Source: an uncultured Bacilli bacterium (GTDB lineage: Bacteria; Bacillota_I; Bacilli_A; RF39; UBA660). Taken from it: DNA of 12,388 nt. Both the position numbers and the translations under genes were made by a program. Of the stretch, positions 1 to 6,451 are shown piece by piece. The number at the start of each line of letters is the position of its first letter. Position 1 is the first letter of the stretch. The stretch is from assembly GCA_947598345.1 (NCBI GenBank), contig CANQFF010000028.1, forward strand, positions 1 through 12,388. The letters run 5' to 3'. Under the pieces are notes generated by a model. The model searched no databases. It was given only the letters and a program-made list of their open reading frames with translations, and was not told the origin of the DNA.

Positions 1-1
1 A

Positions 2-592
2 ATTCTTACACCAAATGATATAAACAATGCTATGAAAGGTATTTATAAAAATTGGGATACCAAAATGTTTTATGATTATTTAAAAGAATTTTCATTATTA
101 CAAAATCAACAAATTAAAAAATTTTCTAAAGGTATGAGAAAAAAACTAGAAATAGCAACAGCATTATCTCATCATCCCAAACTTTTAATATTAGATGAGC
201 CTACATCTGGACTTGATCCTGTTGCTCGTGCCGAGGTTATACAAATATTCCAAAGTATACTAGAAAAAGATGATTGTTCTATTTTACTTTCTAGTCATAT
301 TACTACGGATTTAGAACATATTGCAGATTATATAACTTTTATAAATAACGGAGAAATTGTCTTGTCTAAAACAACTGATGAATTATTAGATAAATATGGT
401 ATTGTAAAATGTACTGAAAAAGAATTTAAAGATATAAATAAAAAAGATTATATTAAATATAAAAAGACAAAATATGAATATGAAGTATTAATTTCTAATA
501 AAAGAGATTTTAAATCAAAATATAATATTGGTATAATCGATAAAATTACTTTAGATGACCTTATGGTTTTAATGATTAAGGGGGAAGAATAA
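2..592 (+). CDS. ABC transporter ATP-binding protein, 5'-truncated by the window edge
   Basis: The reading frame is open to the first base, so the true start lies outside and 196 C-terminal residues are visible. In this fragment the ABC signature is degenerate (SKGM, residues 42-45, in FSKGMRKK). It is followed by Walker B LLILDEP (61-67), the D-loop SGLD (69-72) and the switch histidine in LLSSHI (His99). Walker A and the Q-loop must lie upstream. The tail after about residue 105 is variable, as in many exporter ATPases. The stop overlaps the start of the downstream permease by one base (TAATG), so the two are translationally coupled and should form one transporter. SxGM-type signatures with an ABC-2 permease partner fit the YtrB-like group, whose operons often begin with a GntR-family repressor. 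Such a repressor would lie off the window, which is inference. The substrate is unknown; a cell-envelope stress role is possible. The internal ATG at 32 is not the start, because in-frame ABC sequence precedes it. Confidence 0.93.
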   Translation: MLTPNDINNAMKGIYKNWDTKMFYDYLKEFSLLQNQQIKKFSKGMRKKLEIATALSHHPKLLILDEPTSGLDPVARAEVIQIFQSILEKDDCSILLSSHITTDLEHIADYITFINNGEIVLSKTTDELLDKYGIVKCTEKEFKDINKKDYIKYKKTKYEYEVLISNKRDFKSKYNIGIIDKITLDDLMVLMIKGEE

Positions 593-1224
593 TGAAAGGA
601 TTTATGAAAAAAGATTTAGCAATGATTAAAAGTAATTTTAAATTAATTGGAATTTTAATTGTTGTATATGCTATAATGGGATTAATGGGGAAAATGGATA
701 TATCATTTATCTTACCATTTATGAATGTAATGATAATGATTTCATCATTTAGTTATGATAGTTATAATAAATGGGATGCTTATTCTATTTCGCTACCTAA
801 TGGAAGAAAAAATAGTGTAAAGTCAAAATATATAGCAACAATTTTAATGGTTATTATTACAGCAATTATTACTATTATTTTATCTTTCGTTATTTCTTAT
901 ATAAATACTAAAACTATTAACTATGAAGAGATATTAATATCAATGCTTGGTACAGTATTTGGAACATTATTAGTTTTAACTTTTATGTATCCCATTATTT
1001 ATAAATTTGGTGTTGAAAAAGCAAGGATTGGTATCTTTTTACTTGTATTTGGAATAGTTATTATTGGCAGTTTACTTTTCAATTATTTAGATTTATCAAA
1101 TATTATAAAATCATTATCATTTTTAGAAAATTATTTAGTAATAATTTTAATAATAGTAACTATTATTATGGTTTATTTATCTTATAAAATATCGGAAAAA
1201 ATATTTAGTAAAAAAGAATTTTAG
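592..1224 (+). CDS. ABC-2 type transporter permease (ABC2_membrane_5-like)
   Basis: This 210-residue protein should be the membrane half of the transporter whose ATPase is encoded just upstream. About six hydrophobic helices are visible, near residues 16-33, 38-52, 80-104, 114-136, 145-165 and 180-198. Between helices 2 and 3 is a cytoplasmic stretch containing WDAYSISLPNGRKNSVKSKY. It resembles the conserved 'LP..R...V..KY' element of the ABC-2 permease group found beside YtrB-like ATPases, and this is the main basis for the call. The start ATG overlaps the ATPase stop codon by one base and is preceded by AAGGGGGAAG as ribosome site. Length and layout are normal for this small permease family. 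The transported molecule cannot be inferred. The protein probably acts as a dimer with two copies of the ATPase. Confidence 0.85.
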   Translation: MKGFMKKDLAMIKSNFKLIGILIVVYAIMGLMGKMDISFILPFMNVMIMISSFSYDSYNKWDAYSISLPNGRKNSVKSKYIATILMVIITAIITIILSFVISYINTKTINYEEILISMLGTVFGTLLVLTFMYPIIYKFGVEKARIGIFLLVFGIVIIGSLLFNYLDLSNIIKSLSFLENYLVIILIIVTIIMVYLSYKISEKIFSKKEF

Positions 1225-1281
1225 CAAAAAATGATATGAATAAAAATGAAAATAAATTTAATTTGTAGGAAAGGATGAAAC

Positions 1282-1704
1282 ATGAAAAAAATTTTAACAA
1301 TTATTGGATTAATTATTACATCATTAATAATAACTTTTTTGATTGCCGAAATATTTAGTTTATACCATTTTGGAAATATACCAACTTTTACAACACTTAC
1401 TTATTTACTTTTTATATTTTTCTTTATAACTTATATTTTATTATCTTTGATTTATATAATTAGCAAGAGAATAAAAAATGAAAAAATAGGTATTAAAAAA
1501 ATAATAAGTTTAATATTATTCTTTATATCTTTACTTTTAATTTTAGGATTTATTGTAATTTTAAATATTGATTGGATAACATATTATTCAAATTATCCAT
1601 CTGCTCCTTTTTATGTTTATATTATAGTAAGAAGTTTAGAATTTTTACTACCTAGTATTCTTTTTATAATAGTAGGAATAGTATTATTAAAAAATAGTAA
1701 TTAA
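1282..1704 (+). CDS. Small four-helix membrane protein, unknown function
   Basis: This 140-residue protein is not recognised. Four hydrophobic helices are visible, near residues 4-24, 38-60, 73-95 and 117-136. A short basic loop (SKRIKNEKIGIKK) lies between helices 2 and 3, which would place that loop in the cytoplasm. A Tyr/Pro-containing loop (YYSNYPSAPFY) between helices 3 and 4 is predicted outside. No catalytic motif or conserved Cys/His cluster is seen. A good ribosome site (AGGAAAGGATG) precedes the ATG. The gene follows the ABC-2 permease by 57 bases with no terminator between them, so it may share that transcript. It could be an accessory membrane subunit or an unrelated passenger; the sequence does not decide. 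Confidence 0.75.
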   Translation: MKKILTIIGLIITSLIITFLIAEIFSLYHFGNIPTFTTLTYLLFIFFFITYILLSLIYIISKRIKNEKIGIKKIISLILFFISLLLILGFIVILNIDWITYYSNYPSAPFYVYIIVRSLEFLLPSILFIIVGIVLLKNSN

Positions 1705-1724
1705 GAGAAAAAATATAGTAGTTA

Positions 1725-1754
1725 TTGACTTAGAAATATAACAAAAATAATAAT
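1725..1754 (+). promoter_or_regulatory. Possible promoter before the second small membrane protein
   Basis: TTGACT (1725-1730, five of six to the -35 consensus) is followed after 18 bases by AATAAT (1749-1754, five of six to the -10 consensus). Transcription would begin near 1761, just before the GGAGG ribosome site of the 1774 gene. In such AT-rich DNA a chance match is possible, so this is a moderate call. Confidence 0.35.
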
Positions 1755-1773
1755 TTATAAAAATGGAGGCATT

Positions 1774-2127
1774 ATGAAAAAAATATATTGTATTAGACAA
1801 ATTTTAGTATCTTTAACTGCATTTTTTATATTAATTTGGGCTTTTTTACAAAATAAGTTTATTGGAAAAATAATAATAATTCCATTTTTAATATGTTCAA
1901 TTGCTATATTTTTTAAAAATTTGTTTTTCCTTATTCATAAGGAAAAAATATCTAATATGTTTAAATATATTTTTAATATTAGTTTTTTTGTTTATGTTTT
2001 TGGACTTTTAATATATGCGACATATTATGCTATTTCAAATAAAAGTTATTCTCTTTTTATAATAATAGGGATATTTGCTATAGGAACGATTCGTTTTTTT
2101 AAACTAACTTTTTTTAAAAATAAATAA
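1774..2127 (+). CDS. Small four-helix membrane protein, unknown function
   Basis: This 117-residue protein has four hydrophobic segments, near residues 9-25, 31-54, 65-86 and 92-112. The short linkers are lysine-rich (for example HKEKISNMFK), and the C-terminus is basic (FFKNK). It resembles its upstream neighbour in size and layout, but I see no clear sequence similarity between them. The start is set by the ATGGAGGC ribosome site seven bases upstream. No enzyme motif is visible and I do not recognise the family. It may be co-transcribed with the ABC genes or driven by the weak promoter at 1725-1754. An AT-only hairpin overlaps its stop codon and may end the transcript. Confidence 0.72.
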   Translation: MKKIYCIRQILVSLTAFFILIWAFLQNKFIGKIIIIPFLICSIAIFFKNLFFLIHKEKISNMFKYIFNISFFVYVFGLLIYATYYAISNKSYSLFIIIGIFAIGTIRFFKLTFFKNK

Positions 2128-2152
2128 TATATCTTTTAATATTATTTATTTT
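2117..2152 (+). terminator. AT-only hairpin overlapping the end of the 1774 gene; weak terminator candidate
   Basis: Arms 2117-2130 and 2139-2152 form a perfect 14-bp inverted repeat made only of A and T, with an 8-base loop. The right arm ends in a T-rich run (TTATTTATTTT). The stop codon at 2125-2127 lies in the left arm. A stem without GC is weak, and such repeats arise by chance in DNA of this composition. Confidence 0.35.
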
Positions 2153-2156
2153 GCGA

Positions 2157-2162
2157 TATAAT
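2157..2162 (+). promoter_or_regulatory. Consensus -10 box upstream of the decayed small gene
   Basis: A perfect TATAAT lies here, about 14 bases before a very strong GGGAGGAG ribosome site at 2176-2183. Only a poor -35 (TTTTAA, 2134-2139) sits 17 bases upstream. Transcription would start near 2169. It probably served the decayed gene at 2186 and may now drive the lipoprotein at 2294. Confidence 0.45.
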
Positions 2163-2185
2163 AAACTAAAAGAAAGGGAGGAGAT

Positions 2186-2268
2186 ATGAAAAATAAAAGA
2201 TAATTTTAATATCAATGGTATGTTAAACTTTAATAATTATTTTTCTAATCTATTATAAAAAATACTAA
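2186..2268 (+). pseudogene. Decayed gene for a single-helix small membrane protein
   Basis: A perfect ribosome site (GGGAGGAG, 2176-2183) precedes an ATG that reads only five codons (MKNKR) before TAA. If one A is restored in the A-run ending at 2198, the frame continues as MKNKKIILISMVC, then a TAA at 2224-2226, then TLIIIFLIYYKKY and a stop at 2266-2268. The joined reading is a short basic N-terminus, one hydrophobic helix and a basic tyrosine-rich end, a typical small membrane protein. One frameshift plus one nonsense codon suggests a genuine pseudogene and not a single sequencing slip. Alternatively the five-codon ORF is a functional leader peptide; nothing in the sequence supports that. 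The family is not identified. Confidence 0.5.
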
Positions 2269-2293
2269 ATTTTAGAATTTAAGGAGGTGAGTT

Positions 2294-2764
2294 ATGAAAA
2301 AAATTAGTATGATATTTTTAAGCTTACTAGTAATTGTTTTAATTACAGGTTGTGGAAAGTCTGATGGAAAGGAACAGAAGTTAGTTTGTACAACTGTGCA
2401 AAATGAAGATGGAATGGATTTTGAACAGGTAATTTCTATGACTTATAAAAATGATAAATTAAAATATTTGGAAATAGAGGTTAATACCAAAATTACTGAT
2501 TCTACTATAAAAGAAAATTGGGAAGCTTTTAAAAAGTCCATGGATGAAGAGAATAAAGAGTTCAATAAAGACGGAGTTAGTTTAAAAACTGAAAAAAATG
2601 ATAAAAACTATGAATATAAAGTAATATTAAATGTTGATGTTGAAAATGCTAGTGAAGAAGCATTAAATGAACAAGGATTTAGCGATTTGAAAGATGACAC
2701 TAGTACTTTAGAAGATAGTAAAAAAGAAGCTGAAAAAGATGGCGCTGTTTGTGAAATAAAATAA
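2294..2764 (+). CDS. Small secreted lipoprotein, unknown function
   Basis: This 156-residue protein begins with a lipoprotein signal peptide: MKK, a hydrophobic core, and the lipobox I-T-G-C at residues 17-20. Cys20 should be lipid-modified after signal peptidase II cleavage. The mature part is hydrophilic and rich in Lys, Glu and Asp. It contains 'MTYKNDKLKYLEIEV', a strand pattern reminiscent of DUF1307/YehR-type small lipoproteins, but the match is only impressionistic. Cys32 and Cys153 lie near the two ends of the mature domain and could form a disulfide outside the cell. The start is fixed by a full-consensus AAGGAGGTGA ribosome site. The gene is the last of region 1 and ends just before a strong hairpin terminator. 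No ligand or partner can be assigned. Confidence 0.85.
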   Translation: MKKISMIFLSLLVIVLITGCGKSDGKEQKLVCTTVQNEDGMDFEQVISMTYKNDKLKYLEIEVNTKITDSTIKENWEAFKKSMDEENKEFNKDGVSLKTEKNDKNYEYKVILNVDVENASEEALNEQGFSDLKDDTSTLEDSKKEAEKDGAVCEIK

Positions 2765-2773
2765 ATATTACTA

Positions 2774-2810
2774 AAAAAGATAATTGAGTATTTAAGTCAA
2801 TTATCTTTTT
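2774..2810 (+). terminator. Strong hairpin terminator, probably bidirectional
   Basis: Arms 2774-2787 and 2797-2810 form a perfect 14-bp stem with a 9-base loop. On the + strand the stem ends in TTTTT and would stop the lipoprotein transcript. On the - strand the complementary A-run likewise gives a U-run, so it can also end the converging 155-residue gene. That gene's stop codon (2801-2803) and its last two codons lie within the right arm. Confidence 0.8.
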
Positions 2811-3268
2811 AAATTTAATGTTTTATTTTTATTTTTAGTTAAATCTAAATGTTTAAGAATTTCTATTTCTTTAGAACTAAATCTAGATTTATCTATTTGT
2901 TCAATATTCCTAACACCATATAATTCTGCTTTTTTTAATATAATTTCACTAAAATCTAAGTTATTTAAATATTCAATTAATTTTCTATTTTTATGTAGTA
3001 AATTTTTTAAAGGGAAAACATAACCTTCTTTGGAAGATACATTTGTATCTAAAGTATATCCTTCTTTTAATTTAAAAACTATACCATCATAATCAATATA
3101 TTTATTAAAAACTTTTGTAGTTTCTTCATCTTCAAATTCAAATAATCTTTCCTTACAATTATCTATTGATAATTTACCTAAAGTATAAGTAAAAAGCACT
3201 GAATCAACTTTATCAAAACCAATTATAAATAATGAGTTTATTAGTATTTCAGTATTCAATTTTTCCAT
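2801..3268 (-). CDS. Hypothetical cytoplasmic protein, 155 residues
   Basis: I do not recognise this protein. It has no signal peptide and no membrane helix. It looks like a mixed alpha/beta soluble protein: a hydrophobic N-terminal part (residues 8-30), a strand-like acidic stretch (residues 40-72), and a C-terminal half that is probably helical and rich in Lys and Glu. The segment SSKEIEILKHL (131-141) superficially resembles part of a DNA-binding helix, but no complete helix-turn-helix is evident. The start is supported by GAAGGTGG upstream of the ATG and by an extended -10 box further upstream on the minus strand. It is transcribed away from the HIT/copper genes and ends inside the shared terminator hairpin. 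Confidence 0.72.
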   Translation of the reverse strand: MEKLNTEILINSLFIIGFDKVDSVLFTYTLGKLSIDNCKERLFEFEDEETTKVFNKYIDYDGIVFKLKEGYTLDTNVSSKEGYVFPLKNLLHKNRKLIEYLNNLDFSEIILKKAELYGVRNIEQIDKSRFSSKEIEILKHLDLTKNKNKTLNLKR

Positions 3269-3288
3269 AAAACCACCTTCATAATTTT

Positions 3289-3297
3289 ATTATATCA
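3289..3297 (-). promoter_or_regulatory. Extended -10 promoter for the minus-strand hypothetical gene
   Basis: On the minus strand this reads TGATATAAT, a perfect TATAAT (3289-3294) with the upstream TGn extension. No good -35 is visible, which extended -10 promoters can tolerate. It lies 20 bases upstream of the start codon at 3268, with a GAAGGTGG ribosome site between. Confidence 0.55.
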
Positions 3298-3337
3298 TAT
3301 ATATTTTACTTATTTAATATATTTTTTAATTTTATTT

Positions 3338-3346
3338 TGATATAAT
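3338..3346 (+). promoter_or_regulatory. Extended -10 promoter reading toward the HIT/copper genes
   Basis: The same TGATATAAT nine-mer occurs on the + strand, facing away from the minus-strand copy about 40 bases to the left. TATAAT is at 3341-3346. No convincing -35 is seen. Transcription near 3353 would first read the truncated gene at 3370 and then the HIT-like gene, giving the latter a leader of about 150 bases. Confidence 0.5.
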
Positions 3347-3369
3347 ATAGTTGATAGTGGGTGAATGTA

Positions 3370-3504
3370 ATGAAGAGTAAGATTTTATCAATAGTATTTT
3401 ATCTGGTGGTTATTCTTCACTTATGTTAATACAAGCATTAGCGATGAAAATATTTTAAATGTAAACTATGATTATGATGATAATTTAAGTAAAGAGGTAA
3501 AATT
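3370..3504 (+). pseudogene. 5' remnant of a secreted or membrane-anchored protein gene
   Basis: After the extended -10 promoter and a GTGGGTGA ribosome site, an ATG at 3370 reads MKSKILSIVFYLVV and stops at 3427-3429. From 3413, one frame over, the sequence continues open as FFTYVNTSISDENIL and then NVNYDYDDNLSKEV. Removing one base near 3412 joins the two into a signal peptide (basic start, long hydrophobic core) followed by a polar, acidic mature N-terminus. The remnant frame then runs into the HIT-like gene, where its translation stops looking like its own protein. The rest of the original gene therefore appears lost, probably by deletion. It could alternatively be a 19-residue upstream peptide acting on HIT translation; I consider decay more likely. 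The protein family is unknown. Confidence 0.45.
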
Positions 3505-3939
3505 ATGGAATTGTATAAGGGTAAGAATTGGAATATTATTTTTGGTGACTGGTGTCAGGATCATCCTGGATACTGTATTATTGGTAATAATAAAGAATCG
3601 TTAAGTGAATTAACTGATGAAGATTGGATGGAACTGGGCAAACTGGAAAAAGAATTAGAAAGGGTTTGCAAAAAAATTTTTGGAGCTACAATGTTTAATT
3701 TCTGTTGTTTAATGAATAATGCTTATAGAGATAATAAAAAGCCAAAAGTTCACTATCATTTTGTACCAAGATATAAAGACGAATTAAAATTATTTGGCAA
3801 GATATATAAGGACAAGCATTTTGGATATAATTTTTGGAAGTATGATTTAAGTAAATTTAAATGTCAGAAAGATCCATACACAAATGAAGAAAGATTAAAA
3901 ATATATGAAATGATGAAAGAAGAATTTAATTTAAAATGA
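3505..3939 (+). CDS. HIT-like (histidine triad) superfamily protein
   Basis: This 144-residue protein resembles HIT nucleotide hydrolases/transferases, which act on nucleoside phosphates such as Ap4A or AMP conjugates. The N-terminal half contains PGYCIIGNNKESLSELTDED (21-40), matching the strand and following 'L..L..EE...L' helix of HIT proteins. The C-terminal signature is K81-V-H83-Y-H85-F-V-P-R-Y. Aligned to the usual H-x-H-x-H-x-x-P-R, the first histidine is Lys81. The middle histidine (His83, the nucleophile position) and the third (His85) are kept. The tail after residue 91 is rich in aromatic and Lys residues. The start is supported by AAAGAGG upstream. The gene lies 32 bases before the CopZ-like gene and is probably co-transcribed with it. 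A direct role in copper handling is not established. Substrate and activity are unknown. Confidence 0.72.
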   Translation: MELYKGKNWNIIFGDWCQDHPGYCIIGNNKESLSELTDEDWMELGKLEKELERVCKKIFGATMFNFCCLMNNAYRDNKKPKVHYHFVPRYKDELKLFGKIYKDKHFGYNFWKYDLSKFKCQKDPYTNEERLKIYEMMKEEFNLK

Positions 3940-3971
3940 AAATTTTATAATAGAGAGGGAAGGTATTTTAT

Positions 3972-4181
3972 ATGGAAAAAATTAATTTAAAAGTTAGTGG
4001 AATGGTGTGCAGCGGATGTGAGAATAGAATTAAAAGGGTTCTTGAAAATATTAGTGGTGTTTTAGAAGTTACTGCTAATCATGAAAATGGTATTGTAACT
4101 GTCATTTCAAAAGAAAAATTAAATAAAGATTTAATTAAAGAAAAAATTGAAAATCTTGATTTTAAAGTTTTAGAGGATTAA
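3972..4181 (+). CDS. copZ: CopZ-type copper chaperone (heavy-metal-associated domain)
   Basis: This 69-residue protein is a single HMA domain with the metal-binding motif GMVCSGC at residues 10-16 (Cys13 and Cys16). The usual ferredoxin-like pattern follows, including 'VLENISGVLEV' and a terminal 'LDFKVLED' strand. Proteins of this size and layout bind Cu+ with the two cysteines and hand it to the N-terminal domain of CopA. The gene is two bases upstream of the CopA gene, which supports that partnership directly. A GAGAGGGAAGG ribosome site precedes the ATG. The motif has no extra cysteines, so Cu+ is the likely metal, but Cys-x-x-Cys alone does not prove it. Confidence 0.9.
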   Translation: MEKINLKVSGMVCSGCENRIKRVLENISGVLEVTANHENGIVTVISKEKLNKDLIKEKIENLDFKVLED

Positions 4182-4183
4182 CT

Positions 4184-6397
4184 ATGGCTAAAATAATTTT
4201 ATCTATTGATGGTATGACTTGTTCAGCTTGTTCTACTGGTTTAGAAAAATATTTGAATAAGCAAAAAGGAGTCATTAATGCAAGTGTGAATTTAGTTTTA
4301 GCTCAGGCCCTTATTGAATATGAAAATTATCTTAAGATAGAAGATTTAGAAAATTTTGTTAGAGAAGCTGGTTTTGAAAGTTTAGGTATTTATAATGAAG
4401 CAACTGAAAAAAGCGAAGATAAAGGTAAATTATTTCTAATTATTTATGGTGTTTTAGCTGTAATAATTTTATATATTTCTATGTCCAATATGATTGGACT
4501 TCCTTCAATTCCTTTTTTAAATATGATGGACTATCCATTAAATTATGCAATATGTATTTTTATTTTAACTATACCTTTTTTAATTTATGGCAAAGATATA
4601 TTTATAAGTGGTATTAAAAATCTTTTTCATAAATCACCTAATATGGACACTTTAGTAACATTAGGGGTATTTGCAAGTTTTATTTTTAGTTTATTTAGTA
4701 CAATAATGATTTTAATTGATAAAAATAAAATGATATATGTTGAAAGTTTATATTTTGAATCGTGTGCGATTATTATTTATTTTATAAAATTAGGAAGATT
4801 TATTGATAAAAAAAGTAAAGAAAAAACTAAGGAAGCAATAAAAGAATTAGTGCAAATCACACCAATGGAAGCTGTTGTTAAAAGAAATAAAAAAGAAATG
4901 AAAGTAACAATTGATGAAGTAAAAAAAGATGACATATTAATTTCAAAGCCTGGAATGAAGATAGCTGTTGATGGGGTAATTACATTTGGAGAAACATATT
5001 TAGATGAAGCTTTTATTACTGGGGAATCTGTTCCTGTTAAAAAAAGTTATAATGATAAAGTTATTGCTGGAAGTATAAATCTTGATGGTTATATAGAATA
5101 TAAGGCTACTAGAATTGGCAAAGCTTCTACTATTTCTGAGATTGTAAAATTAGTAGTAGAGGCAACAAACACTAAAGCTCCAATTCAAAGAATTGCTGAT
5201 AGGGTAAGTGGTTATTTTGTACCTGCAATTATTGTAATTGCAATTCTTACATTTATTAGTTATTTATTACTTGGGAATAGTCTTAGTACAAGTATAACGA
5301 CATTTGTAACAGTGTTGGTTGTTGCTTGTCCTTGTGCTCTTGGACTTGCAACGCCACTTGCGATAGTTGTAAGCGAAGGATTGTGTGCTAAAAACGGAAT
5401 TTTAGTAAAAAAAAGTGAGACATTAGAAAATGCTCATAAAATAGATACAGTAGTGTTTGATAAAACAGGAACATTAACTTATGGTAATTTAAAAATTTCA
5501 AAAATATACAATTACAGTAAATATACAGATAATAATTTAATTGAAAAAGTTGCAAGTATAGAATCAAAAACTACTCATCCAATTTCAAAAGCATTTGAAG
5601 ATTATATTACTGAACATAATTTAAAGATAGAACCAGTAAATAATTTTAATAATATTGCTGGAATAGGTTTATATGGAAGTATTAATAATAAAAAAATATA
5701 TATAGGTAATAATAAGTTATTTGATAAATTAAATATTGAAAATAAATACGAAGAACAAGAAAATCAATTACAAATATTAGGTAATAGTATAGTTTATGTT
5801 ATTGAGGATAATAGAGTTTTAGGACTTATTGGAGTTAAGGATATTGTAAGAGATAATGCCAAAACAACGGTATTAAAATTAAAAAAATTAGGTAAAAATA
5901 TAATTATGCTAACTGGTGATAATGATAAAACTGCTAATATTATTGCAAATTCAATTGGAATAGATACTGTAATATCGAATGTCATGCCTAAAGATAAAAC
6001 AATGGTAATAAAAAAGTTAATTGAAAAAGGAAATAAGGTAATGATGGTTGGGGATGGTATAAACGATGCACCGTCATTAGCTACAGCAAATATTGGAGTA
6101 AGCGTAAATGGTGCAACAGATATAGCAGCAGATTCGTCAGATGTTATTTTAATGAATGATAATTTAGAAAAAATAGTATCCTTAATCGATATTAGTAAAC
6201 AAACTATTAGGAATATTAAACAAAATTTATTTTGGGCTTTTTTCTATAATGTTTGTATGATTCCAATAGCTATTGGTTTATTTAGATCTTTTGGTATAGT
6301 TATGAATCCAATGATAGCTGGGTTTTCAATGACAATTAGTAGTTTAACAGTAGTACTTAATGCATTAAAATTAAAAAATTGGAAAGAAAAAAAATAA
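4184..6397 (+). CDS. copA: CopA-type Cu+-exporting P1B-ATPase
   Basis: This 737-residue membrane protein pumps Cu+ (possibly Ag+) out of the cell using ATP. One N-terminal HMA domain carries GMTCSAC (Cys13, Cys16). The rest has the full P1B-1 set: actuator TGES (279-282), the intramembrane CPC metal site (382-384), phosphorylated Asp426 in DKTGT (426-430), the HP dipeptide of the nucleotide domain (465-466), TGDN (577-580) and GDGIND (623-628). The Cu+-type signatures of the last two helices, Tyr688-Asn689 and M716-x-x-S-S, are also present. All key residues are intact and the length is normal for a one-HMA CopA. The start two bases after copZ uses AGAGGA within the copZ 3' end as ribosome site. 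No CopY-type operator (TACA-NN-TGTA) or regulator gene was found nearby, so its metal control is not visible. Confidence 0.97.
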   Translation: MAKIILSIDGMTCSACSTGLEKYLNKQKGVINASVNLVLAQALIEYENYLKIEDLENFVREAGFESLGIYNEATEKSEDKGKLFLIIYGVLAVIILYISMSNMIGLPSIPFLNMMDYPLNYAICIFILTIPFLIYGKDIFISGIKNLFHKSPNMDTLVTLGVFASFIFSLFSTIMILIDKNKMIYVESLYFESCAIIIYFIKLGRFIDKKSKEKTKEAIKELVQITPMEAVVKRNKKEMKVTIDEVKKDDILISKPGMKIAVDGVITFGETYLDEAFITGESVPVKKSYNDKVIAGSINLDGYIEYKATRIGKASTISEIVKLVVEATNTKAPIQRIADRVSGYFVPAIIVIAILTFISYLLLGNSLSTSITTFVTVLVVACPCALGLATPLAIVVSEGLCAKNGILVKKSETLENAHKIDTVVFDKTGTLTYGNLKISKIYNYSKYTDNNLIEKVASIESKTTHPISKAFEDYITEHNLKIEPVNNFNNIAGIGLYGSINNKKIYIGNNKLFDKLNIENKYEEQENQLQILGNSIVYVIEDNRVLGLIGVKDIVRDNAKTTVLKLKKLGKNIIMLTGDNDKTANIIANSIGIDTVISNVMPKDKTMVIKKLIEKGNKVMMVGDGINDAPSLATANIGVSVNGATDIAADSSDVILMNDNLEKIVSLIDISKQTIRNIKQNLFWAFFYNVCMIPIAIGLFRSFGIVMNPMIAGFSMTISSLTVVLNALKLKNWKEKK

Positions 6398-6451
6398 ATG
6401 TAAAAAAAGTTTAAAAGTTATTTAATTTCAAAAAATAGAGGAGGATTTAAA

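Noticed and set aside
3400..3430. Programmed ribosomal frameshift joining the two halves of the signal-peptide ORF
   Set aside because: No slippery heptamer or following structure is evident, and the downstream frame soon runs into the HIT-like gene, so the product would have no intact mature domain.
5794..5985. 63-codon open frame on the minus strand
   Set aside because: It lies wholly inside copA, antisense to its nucleotide-binding and hinge region, and has no ribosome site of its own. It is a shadow of the real gene.
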